Shown: positions 1 to 4,917 of the stretch, one piece after another | How the letters are laid out: the number at the start of each line of letters is the position of its first letter | Numbering within the stretch: position 1 is the stretch's first letter | Assembly: GCA_029556545.1 (NCBI GenBank) | Contig: JAKQEQ010000071.1 | Span: 1-13,311 of the forward strand | Source: Candidatus Hydrogenedentota bacterium | GTDB taxonomy: Bacteria > Hydrogenedentota > Hydrogenedentia > Hydrogenedentales > JAGMZX01 | Reading direction: 5' to 3' | DNA: 13,311 bases | Position numbers and translations under genes: made by a program | Notes under the pieces: model-generated | Told to the model about the DNA's origin: nothing | What the model saw: only the letters and a program-made list of their open reading frames with translations | The model's database searches: none

Positions 1-88
1 CCTCGCCTTCACCCTCACCCTCACCCTCGCCTTCACCCTCACCCTCGCCTTCACCGCCTTCGGCGGATTCCCCTTCACCTTCCCCTTC
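1..88 (-). repeat. Hexanucleotide-type coding repeat encoding Glu-Gly
   Basis: On the minus strand the sequence is a run of GGTGAA, GGTGAG and GGCGAG hexamers, interrupted once by a short Ser-Ala-Glu-Gly-Gly segment at about 51-68. It encodes the Glu-Gly tail of the secreted protein and is still running at the window edge. The hexamers vary mainly at synonymous third positions, so the peptide pattern is kept while the DNA differs. Such tracts expand and contract readily. Confidence 0.85.
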
Positions 89-475
89 GGCGGGGCCGTC
101 GCCCGCGCAGAAGCCGTCCTCGGTCTCTTGGGCGGGACACGCGTGATAGCCGCCGCTATTGAAGAACTGAATCAGCCGAAGCAACTCAGACAGGCTGATG
201 CGCCAGTCGTGCGGGGCGTAGTCGCTGTCGTGCGCATCGCAGTCCGCCTCGGGCGGGACCGGTCCCGGCCCCGGCGCGTAACCGTCTTCCGTGCCCGCTT
301 CGCAATGGAATCCCGACGAATTGTAGAACTGGATGACGCGCAGGAGTTCGGACAGGCTGACGAACCCGTCGTGGTCTTGGTCGGCGGTGTGGAAGGGGGC
401 GGCGGACGCCCCCGGCGCCGCCGCCGTGAGCAGCGCCGCGACACACAATGCCTGGAGGACACCTCTACTTGCCAT
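1..475 (-). CDS. Secreted EF-hand/dockerin-like repeat protein with Glu-Gly tail (3' end outside window)
   Basis: Reading leftward from ATG at 473-475 the frame stays open for 158 codons to the window edge, so the C-terminus is missing. Residues 1-25 form a signal peptide: Arg near the start, an Ala/Leu-rich core and an ASA cleavage site. Residues 32-43 (DQDHDGFVSLSE) are a textbook 12-residue EF-hand loop with Asp at 1, 3, 5, Gly at 6 and Glu at 12. It is followed by LLRVIQFYN and Cys58. A second, looser copy lies at residues 83-106 (DSDYAPHDWRISLSE, then LLRLIQFFN) with Cys113 and Cys123. From residue 129 the protein becomes Glu-Gly repeats. I infer an exported, calcium-binding, acidic surface or matrix protein; the paired loops recall dockerins, but no cohesin is visible. 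Similar LSELLR-x-IQF repeats with GE tails are, from memory, common in Hydrogenedentes-like genomes. Function unknown. Confidence 0.85.
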   Translation of the reverse strand, partial: MASRGVLQALCVAALLTAAAPGASAAPFHTADQDHDGFVSLSELLRVIQFYNSSGFHCEAGTEDGYAPGPGPVPPEADCDAHDSDYAPHDWRISLSELLRLIQFFNSGGYHACPAQETEDGFCAGDGPAEGEGEGESAEGGEGEGEGEGEGEGEGEGE

Positions 476-520
476 GATATCCGCGCCTCGCCGCGCATCG
501 GGACATCGCGCCTGTACGCC

Positions 521-549
521 AGTCTATGCTTGCCCCGGAAGCCTGTCAA
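521..549 (-). promoter_or_regulatory. Sigma70-type promoter for the secreted EF-hand-like protein
   Basis: On the minus strand there is a perfect -35 TTGACA (549-544), a 17-base spacer, and a -10 TAGACT (526-521, four of six consensus positions). Transcription would begin near 514 and leave a leader of about 40 bases before the ATG at 475. A weak GGCGAGG lies about 12-18 bases upstream of the ATG. Confidence 0.65.
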
Positions 550-556
550 GGGCTGA

Positions 557-584
557 TGAAGGGTGAAGGGTGAAGGGTGAAGGG
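557..584. repeat. Four tandem copies of heptamer TGAAGGG
   Basis: TGAAGGG occurs four times in perfect tandem (557-563, 564-570, 571-577, 578-584), followed by a degenerate TCAGGAG. A single inverted copy, CCCTTCA, lies at 713-719. The decayed four-helix-bundle fragment sits between the two, so the repeats mark both edges of a gene remnant. Confidence 0.85.
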
Positions 585-716
585 TCAGGAGGGGTTGGGT
601 TCGCGTGCATTTCGTTTGTTCTTGACGACGATTGTGGTGATGACGGCGATCAATTCGTCGGTCTCGCGTTTGATCTCGGCGAGGCGGTTTGCCGGCACAA
701 GTCTAGCCTTCCCCCT
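585..716 (-). pseudogene. C-terminal remnant of a four-helix-bundle (S23/TIGR02436-like) protein gene
   Basis: The minus strand has an open stretch of about 43 codons ending at TGA (587-585). It is preceded in frame by a stop (TGA at 719-717) and has no start codon. The peptide contains NRLAEIKRETDELIAVITT followed by IVVKNKRN. That is the pattern of the last helix in four-helix-bundle proteins related to those encoded in 23S rRNA intervening sequences, where 'EADELIAILTTIV' is typical. Such proteins are usually about 115-130 residues, so roughly the first two thirds are gone. The fragment is bounded by TGAAGGG-type repeats on both sides. The match is from memory of the family; the missing start is directly visible. 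Confidence 0.55.
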
Positions 717-723
717 TCACAAT

Positions 724-1050
724 TCATGCCACGCGTATCTGCTTTCCCTCGCGACGGGCGATTTCTATGACGGCGTTAGATGTGTCCTCATGCCATTGTT
801 GCAGGCCGCAGGCAATCGGCTCGATGCGGCTGTCGGTCCGGGCCGCCATGTACCATAGTACGCCCGTGTCCTCGCGATGCCTCGGTCCGTCAAACTGCGG
901 CGATACGACGAGCAGATCGATGTCGCTCCATTCATGCGTGTCGCCCAAGGCTTGCGAACCGAAAAGAACGACAAAGGATACGGGAATACCCGCGCCCTCG
1001 ACGGCGCGTATGTACCGCTGGACGCTGTCTATAACTTCCCGTTCAGCCAA
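724..1050 (-). CDS. Minimal nucleotidyltransferase (MNT), partner of the HEPN protein
   Basis: This 108-residue protein carries the signature of minimal nucleotidyltransferases: G31-S32 followed after ten residues by D43-x-D45 (FGSQALGD then WSDIDLLVV), with E77 as the likely third metal ligand. Such proteins transfer a nucleotide, AMP in the characterised MntA, from ATP to a partner HEPN protein and act as the antitoxin. The start codon is TTG at 1050. It is supported by a strong GGAGG (1065-1061) ten bases upstream, inside the HEPN gene; the nearest ATG (1058) is in another frame. The gene overlaps the 3' end of the HEPN gene by 22 bases, implying coupled translation with toxin first. Family assignment is secure; the antitoxin role is inferred from pairing. 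Confidence 0.85.
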   Translation of the reverse strand: MAEREVIDSVQRYIRAVEGAGIPVSFVVLFGSQALGDTHEWSDIDLLVVSPQFDGPRHREDTGVLWYMAARTDSRIEPIACGLQQWHEDTSNAVIEIARREGKQIRVA

Positions 1051-1409
1051 GTGAGCATTTCCTCCACACGCCGTAGGATTCCTCTGGCTTGCTTGAGTTC
1101 CGGTACGGCCCCAAGATACTCGCCGTAACGCCCCTCCAAGTTGAAGTCGTTTACCTGCCCCAGAAACTTGATTTCGTCTTCGGCCAGGTCCAGGCCGGCC
1201 AATTCACTCAAACGAACGAGATTATGGATGCGCGGCGCAAGATCGCCCGTCTGCTTGCAGACATGGGCCTTCAACATCTTCTCTAGCGTCAAGTGCGCCC
1301 AGAATAGACCTTGGCGAACATGTTTCTTCGCGATGAGAACACGGGAAACCTCCAACTCTTCCAGACTGGAGTCGCGCCAATGTCGTATCTGGGTTTCGAT
1401 ATTGATCAT
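1029..1409 (-). CDS. HEPN-domain protein, probable toxin of a HEPN/MNT module
   Basis: A 126-residue, all-helical HEPN protein (PF05168-like). It has an N-terminal helix with paired Trp and Arg, the conserved RQGLFWAHLTLEKMLKAHV helix (R32 to H39, E43, K44, K47), THN-type 'RIHNLVRL' at 60-67, and 'NLEGRY' at 90-95 where the family often has ARYPD. HEPN proteins are frequently metal-independent RNases. The usual C-terminal RX4-6H catalytic motif is not obvious here, but R32-x6-H39 fits that spacing, so nuclease activity cannot be claimed. I chose ATG at 1409 (MINIETQ) over the open extension to 1445 because the -10 box of a strong promoter lies just upstream, at 1422-1417. The MNT gene follows with overlap. 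Confidence 0.82.
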   Translation of the reverse strand: MINIETQIRHWRDSSLEELEVSRVLIAKKHVRQGLFWAHLTLEKMLKAHVCKQTGDLAPRIHNLVRLSELAGLDLAEDEIKFLGQVNDFNLEGRYGEYLGAVPELKQARGILRRVEEMLTWLNGKL

Positions 1410-1416
1410 CGCATGG

Positions 1417-1445
1417 ATTGTATCCCCCCTCAAGAAGCGATTCAA
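1417..1445 (-). promoter_or_regulatory. Sigma70-type promoter of the HEPN/MNT operon
   Basis: Minus strand: -35 TTGAAT (1445-1440), a 17-base spacer, -10 TACAAT (1422-1417, five of six consensus). The expected start of transcription, 6-8 bases past the -10, falls at about 1409-1411, that is, on or next to the HEPN ATG at 1409. The mRNA would therefore be leaderless, and the G-rich stretch at 1424-1430 that looks like a ribosome site would lie in the promoter spacer. Confidence 0.6.
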
Positions 1446-1511
1446 TCGCAGGCTCGAGCCGCCGCGGACTTGTGCGGGGCGAGGCGCGTGTGGCAGAGTA
1501 GGGTTTTCCTA

Positions 1512-1589
1512 CCCCGCCGTGACTGGCGAGTTGACGTGGAAGGGACCACGGGGAAGCGGCGGGGCGCAATTGCCGTTCGCCTGGGCGCC
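1512..1589 (+). promoter_or_regulatory. ZTP (pfl-motif) riboswitch upstream of gcvT
   Basis: All core elements of the ZTP/ZMP riboswitch are visible. P1 is CCCCGCCG (1512-1519) paired with CGGCGGGG (1557-1564), a perfect eight base pairs. The conserved TGACTGGCG follows P1. P2 is CGTGG (1535-1539) with CCACG (1546-1550), then the conserved GGGGAAG. The 3' hairpin is GCCGTTCGCCTGGGC (1572-1586), with GCC pairing GGC. Its loop CGCC (1578-1581) can form the pseudoknot with GGCG (1525-1528). This RNA class binds the purine-biosynthesis intermediate ZMP (AICAR) or ZTP, which accumulates when 10-formyl-tetrahydrofolate is short, and normally turns on one-carbon and purine genes. Here it precedes gcvT by 65 bases. 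Motif recognition was by eye from the known consensus. Confidence 0.9.
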
Positions 1590-1650
1590 GGACCTTTGTT
1601 GCGAAATGGGCCGGAAAGAGTGCGGGGGAAGCGTGTGCTTCCCGAGGGCG
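1587..1650 (+). promoter_or_regulatory. Probable riboswitch expression platform and gcvT ribosome site
   Basis: Downstream of the aptamer there are two potential hairpins: CCGGACC with GGGCCGG (one mismatch, about 1588-1614), and a perfect seven-pair stem GGGAAGC (1626-1632)/GCTTCCC (1637-1643) with a four-base loop. The second ends directly against the GAGGG ribosome site (1644-1648), five to six bases before the gcvT ATG at 1655. There is no U-run, so control of translation or of local RNA structure seems more likely than intrinsic termination. How the aptamer is coupled to these stems cannot be decided by eye. Confidence 0.45.
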
Positions 1651-1654
1651 TATC

Positions 1655-2728
1655 ATGCGTCGAACACCTTTGTGCGATGAATACGCGCGTCTGGGCGCGA
1701 AGGTCGTGGATTTCCACGGTTGGGCGCTGCCGGTGCAGTTCGGCGGGATTATCGAGGAGCATCTGCACACGCGGTCACAGGCGGGGCTCTTCGACTGCTC
1801 CCACATGTCCGAGTTCCTGCTTCAAGGCCGGGACGCCATCGCCGCGCTGGACCGGCTGGTCTTCTCGGATTTCGTCGGCCTGAAGTCGGGGCGCTGTCGT
1901 TATAGCGCGCTGCTGAACGACGCGGGGGGCGTCGTGGACGATTGCGTCGCCATGCGGCTCGATGAGGAGACGCTGTATCTCGTGACGAACGCCGGGCCGG
2001 TGGGTGCGGTCGAGGCGCTGTTCGCGCGACACGGGGTGACGGCGGCGAATGTCTCGGACACGACGGCGAAGATCGACGTGCAGGGGCCACGGTCGCGGGA
2101 CGTGCTGCTTGCCGTGGGGTTGGAGGCGGCGGGGCCGCTGCCTTATTGGAGCGCACGGCGTATGGGGTGGCGGGAGCATGAGATTCTGGTGGCGCGGGCG
2201 GGTTACACGGGCGAACTAGGCTACGAACTGTATGTCCCGAACGAAGTGGCGGTTGACCTGTGGCGCGCGTTCCTCGAACACCCGGAGACGGCGCCGTGCG
2301 GCCTGGGCGCGCGCGATACGCTCCGCTTGGAGGTAGGGTATCCGCTTTACGGAGAGGACGCGTCGGAGGAGAAGACGCCCCTCGAATGCGGGATGGAACG
2401 TTTTATCGTGTGGGAAAAAGATTTTAATGGGAAGACGGCCATCGAGGCGCAGCGGGCGCGCGGCGATTATTCGCGGCTTACGGCCATCGTCTCGGCGGAC
2501 CGGCGCTCGCCCCGGCGCGGTTTCGAGGTCAGGTGCGGCGCGGAGGCAGTCGGCGTTGTCACGAGCGGGACCTACGGCCCGAGCGTCGGCCGGGGCGTGG
2601 GGTTTGCCTTGCTTGCGCCGGCTTATGCGCATGCGGGCGTGGCGTTGACGGCGGGACCACGGGAAATGCCGATTACTACGGCGGAAATCCCCATCTATAA
2701 GGAGGGGACATGCCGGGTGAAGGTGTAG
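1655..2728 (+). CDS. gcvT: Glycine cleavage system T-protein (aminomethyltransferase)
   Basis: A 357-residue T-protein of normal length. It takes the aminomethyl group from lipoyl-GcvH, passes the methylene to tetrahydrofolate to make 5,10-methylene-THF, and releases ammonia. The N-terminal folate-binding domain shows FHGWALPVQFGGI near residue 20, the AGLFDCSHMSE motif (43-53) and LNDAGGVVDDC (87-97); its Asp pair includes the position equivalent to the catalytic Asp of E. coli GcvT. The GLGARDTLRLEVGYPLYGED motif lies mid-protein, and the C-terminal barrel ends with YGPSVGRGVGFALL and an IYKEG close. ATG at 1655 is preceded by GAGGG. It is the first gene after the ZTP riboswitch and is separated from gcvH by a 515-base repeat-filled gap, so the downstream genes may depend on readthrough or on their own promoter. 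Confidence 0.96.
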   Translation: MRRTPLCDEYARLGAKVVDFHGWALPVQFGGIIEEHLHTRSQAGLFDCSHMSEFLLQGRDAIAALDRLVFSDFVGLKSGRCRYSALLNDAGGVVDDCVAMRLDEETLYLVTNAGPVGAVEALFARHGVTAANVSDTTAKIDVQGPRSRDVLLAVGLEAAGPLPYWSARRMGWREHEILVARAGYTGELGYELYVPNEVAVDLWRAFLEHPETAPCGLGARDTLRLEVGYPLYGEDASEEKTPLECGMERFIVWEKDFNGKTAIEAQRARGDYSRLTAIVSADRRSPRRGFEVRCGAEAVGVVTSGTYGPSVGRGVGFALLAPAYAHAGVALTAGPREMPITTAEIPIYKEGTCRVKV

Positions 2729-2733
2729 GGGGA

Positions 2734-2880
2734 ATGCGGAATGCGGATTGCGGAATGCGGAATGCGGATTGCGGAATGCGGAATGCGGATTGCGGAATGC
2801 GGATTGCGGATTGCGGAATGCGGATTGCGGAATGCGGAATGCGGATTGCGGAATGCGGAATGCGGATTGCGGAATATGGA
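2734..2880. repeat. Tandem heptamer array (ATGCGGA/TTGCGGA), 20 units plus one variant
   Basis: Twenty perfect 7-bp units run from 2734 to 2873 and start only six bases after the gcvT stop codon. Units differ only in the first base: ATGCGGA (A) or TTGCGGA (T), in the order AATAATAATATTATAATAAT, followed by one ATATGGA variant (2874-2880). The partly periodic AAT order suggests 21-bp higher-order duplication. The minus strand reads as the peptide pattern IPHSAFR, which explains spurious frames here; I regard the array as noncoding. Confidence 0.95.
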
Positions 2881-2916
2881 GACCTTCGGTCGGTCGGGTG
2901 GCGCGGTCCCACCTTC

Positions 2917-3194
2917 GTCACGCGCGGCGCGTGACTTCGGTGCGGCAAGCCGGAGACCGGCCACAGCAGTGTGGGGGCCCCGAAGGGGCGAAAACATGAC
3001 AGCCCAGGGCAACGCCCTGGGGATAGGGACAGACCCGTATGCGAAGCCCTGAAAGGGCGGGACAAGGCGATGCAAGATTCGCAACTGCGAGGGATATCGG
3101 CTGGATGTTGCGCCCTTTCAGGGCTTCTTGTTGGGTGTTGCCCGTATTCCCAGGGCGTTGCCCTGGGCTGCCATCTTACGGGCCTTTGGCCCGT
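2917..3194. repeat. Hairpin cluster with mirror symmetry (REPIN/MITE-like) between gcvT and gcvH
   Basis: Nine short stem-loops follow one another: GTCACGCG/CGCGTGAC (2917-2935), GCCGG/CCGGC (2949-2961), CACA/TGTG (2962-2973), GCCCC/GGGGC (2977-2989), CCCAGGGC/GCCCTGGG (3003-3021), GCCCT/AGGGC (3046-3058), GCCCT/AGGGC (3112-3124), CCCAGGGC/GCCCTGGG (3149-3167) and ACGGGCC/GGCCCGT (3178-3194). Most have a three-base loop. The last four or five are arranged head-to-head about a centre near 3085: loop GAA becomes TTC and loop AAC becomes GTT, so 3003-3058 is mirrored by 3112-3167. This resembles REP doublets mobilised in trans by REP-associated tyrosine transposases. No transposase gene is present here. 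Confidence 0.8.
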
Positions 3195-3243
3195 GCGTGA
3201 AGACCTGAGGTGTGCGAAGCTTAGTGAAGTGAGGAATTGATCA

Positions 3244-3630
3244 ATGGAGCCGAAGAGACTGCGTTATACCAAGGATCATGAGTGGGTCGGGCGCGACGGC
3301 GACACCTATGTCGTCGGGATCACGGACTATGCGCAGGAACAGTTGGGCGACGTGACATATGTCGAGTTGCCGGAGGTCGGGCGCAGGGTCGCCGCGGAGG
3401 AGGAGACGGCGGTGGTGGAGTCGGTGAAGGCGGCGAGCGACGTGTTCGCGCCGGTGGCGGGCACGGTGGCGTCGGTAAACGAGGCGCTCGAAACGCAGCC
3501 GGAACTGGTGAACCAGGACCCCTATGGCGAAGGGTGGTTCTTCAAATTGCGGGACGTGAAGGCGGCGGACGTGGAGGGCCTGATGGACGCGACGGATTAT
3601 AACGCCTTCCTGGCTACGCTGGAGGAGTAG
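3244..3630 (+). CDS. gcvH: Glycine cleavage system H-protein (lipoyl carrier)
   Basis: A 128-residue H-protein of full family length. It shuttles the aminomethyl group from the P-protein to the T-protein on a lipoyl-lysine arm. The start YTKDHEWV (8-15) is characteristic. [19 protein letters not shown] (25-43) and G46 precede the lipoylation site, V57-V58-E59-S60-V61-K62 with K62 as the modified lysine. The C-terminal [15 protein letters not shown] motif is present. ATG at 3244 is chosen with GAGG at about 3231-3235. The stop codon TAG is directly followed by the gcvPA ATG, so the two are cotranslated. The only plausible source of its lipoyl group in this window is the ligase-family gene at 6368. 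Confidence 0.96.
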   Translation: MEPKRLRYTKDHEWVGRDGDTYVVGITDYAQEQLGDVTYVELPEVGRRVAAEEETAVVESVKAASDVFAPVAGTVASVNEALETQPELVNQDPYGEGWFFKLRDVKAADVEGLMDATDYNAFLATLEE

Positions 3631-4917
3631 ATGAGCTGGGTCCCGCATACGGACGCCGACCGCGCGGCGATGCTGGCGGTTATCGGCGTCGATTCGACGG
3701 ACGCGCTGTTCGAGGCCATCCCGCCGGAGGCGCGGCTGCAATCCTGGAACGTGCCGCCCGGTCTTTCGGAGATGCGGGTGCGTGCGTTGCTCGGGGAACT
3801 TGCGGCGCGCAACGACACGGGCAGGGTGAGCTTCCTGGGCGGGGGCTATTACGACCACTACATCCCGGCGGCGGTGGACGCGCTCCAGGGCCGCAGCGAG
3901 TTCTATACGGCGTACACGCCCTACCAGCCGGAGTGTTCGCAGGGCACGCTCCAGGCCATCTACGAATATCAATCGGTGATCTGCCGACTGACGGACATGG
4001 ACTTCGCGAACGCTTCGCTCTATGACGGCGGCACGGCGGTCTTCGAGGCGGCGACGATGGCGGCGCGGGTGACGGGCCGCCGCCGCGTGGTGTGTCATCC
4101 GTCGCTGAGCCCGACGTGGCGGGCGATGCTCGATACGCACACGGCCCATCTCGATTTCGAGGTAATCGACGGCGACGATCCGGCGGGCGCGGCCTGCGTC
4201 ATCGCGCAAAACCCGTCGTTCCTCGGCGACGTAGTGGATTTTGAGCCGCTGGCCGCGCGCTGCCGCGAGGCGGGCGCGCTGTTTGTGCTGTCCGTCTATC
4301 CGGTCTCGCTCGGGCTGATCAAGACGCCCGGCGAAATGGGCGCGGACATCGCGGTGGCGGAAGGGCAGAGCCTCGGGCTGCCGCTGGGCTTCGGCGGGCC
4401 GTACCTGGGCATTCTCGCGACGCGCAAGGCGCACGTGCGCAAGATGCCGGGGCGCATTGCGGGCGTGACGGGGGACGCGCAGGGCCGGCGCGGCTTCGTG
4501 CTCACGCTTCAGGCGCGGGAGCAGCATATCCGCCGCGCGAAGGCCACGTCGAATATCTGCACGAACCAGGCATTGTGTGCGCTGCGTGCGCTGATCCACT
4601 TGTGCCTGCTTGGAAAAGAAGGATTGCGGGAGGTCGCCGTCGCGTGCCATTCGAAGGCCGAGTACCTCAAGAGCAAACTCGCCTTCGCGCGCGTGTTGAA
4701 CGAACACCCGACGTTCAACGAATTCGTGGTGCGGCTGCCGCGCGACGCGCGGGAAGTCGTGGCGCGATTGCGCGGGGTGGGCTATCACGCGGGGCTGCCG
4801 CTGGCGTGCGTCGGGCGCGGCGAAGCGAACGACCTGCTGATCGCCGTGACGGAGAAGCGCACGCGCGCGGAGTTGGACGCCTTCGTGGCGGCGTTGGAGG
4901 AGGTCGCATGCAGTTGA
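3631..4917 (+). CDS. gcvPA: Glycine dehydrogenase (decarboxylating) subunit 1
   Basis: A 428-residue N-terminal half of the split P-protein. With GcvPB it forms the PLP enzyme that decarboxylates glycine and loads the methylamine onto lipoyl-GcvH. Typical features are WVPHT at the N-terminus, FLGGGYYDHYIPAAVD (about 67-82), TAYTPYQPECSQGTLQAIYE, the SLYDGGTA segment, GQSLGLPLGFGGPYLG in the middle, and RRAKATSNICTNQALCAL in the last third. The protein ends within a few residues of the expected family length. The ATG directly abuts the gcvH stop (TAGATG), with GGAGGAG inside gcvH as ribosome site. Its TGA (4915-4917) lies beyond the gcvPB start, a 10-base overlap, so the two subunits should be made in equal amounts. 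Confidence 0.95.
   Translation: MSWVPHTDADRAAMLAVIGVDSTDALFEAIPPEARLQSWNVPPGLSEMRVRALLGELAARNDTGRVSFLGGGYYDHYIPAAVDALQGRSEFYTAYTPYQPECSQGTLQAIYEYQSVICRLTDMDFANASLYDGGTAVFEAATMAARVTGRRRVVCHPSLSPTWRAMLDTHTAHLDFEVIDGDDPAGAACVIAQNPSFLGDVVDFEPLAARCREAGALFVLSVYPVSLGLIKTPGEMGADIAVAEGQSLGLPLGFGGPYLGILATRKAHVRKMPGRIAGVTGDAQGRRGFVLTLQAREQHIRRAKATSNICTNQALCALRALIHLCLLGKEGLREVAVACHSKAEYLKSKLAFARVLNEHPTFNEFVVRLPRDAREVVARLRGVGYHAGLPLACVGRGEANDLLIAVTEKRTRAELDAFVAALEEVACS

Noticed and set aside
1446-1655. Glycine riboswitch before gcvT
   Set aside because: The expected tandem glycine aptamers with their GGAGAG and kink-turn features are absent; the region fits the ZTP aptamer instead.
1222-1806. 194-codon minus-strand frame and 190-codon plus-strand frame over 1311-1883
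   Set aside because: Both run through the HEPN gene, the riboswitch and the start of gcvT, and none has motif support.
2676-3084. Open frames across the gcvT-gcvH gap with IPHSAFR or RNAECGL repeats
   Set aside because: These are translations of the heptamer array and hairpin repeats, and are open in several frames because the unit is seven bases without stops. No ribosome site or conserved domain.
2917-3302. CRISPR array in the hairpin region
   Set aside because: Units are short palindromes with unequal spacing and inverted order, not direct repeats with even spacers, and no cas genes are present.
3241-4788. 515-codon open frame on the minus strand
   Set aside because: Antisense to gcvH and gcvPA, with Arg/His-rich composition and no motifs. 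The sense genes are unambiguous.
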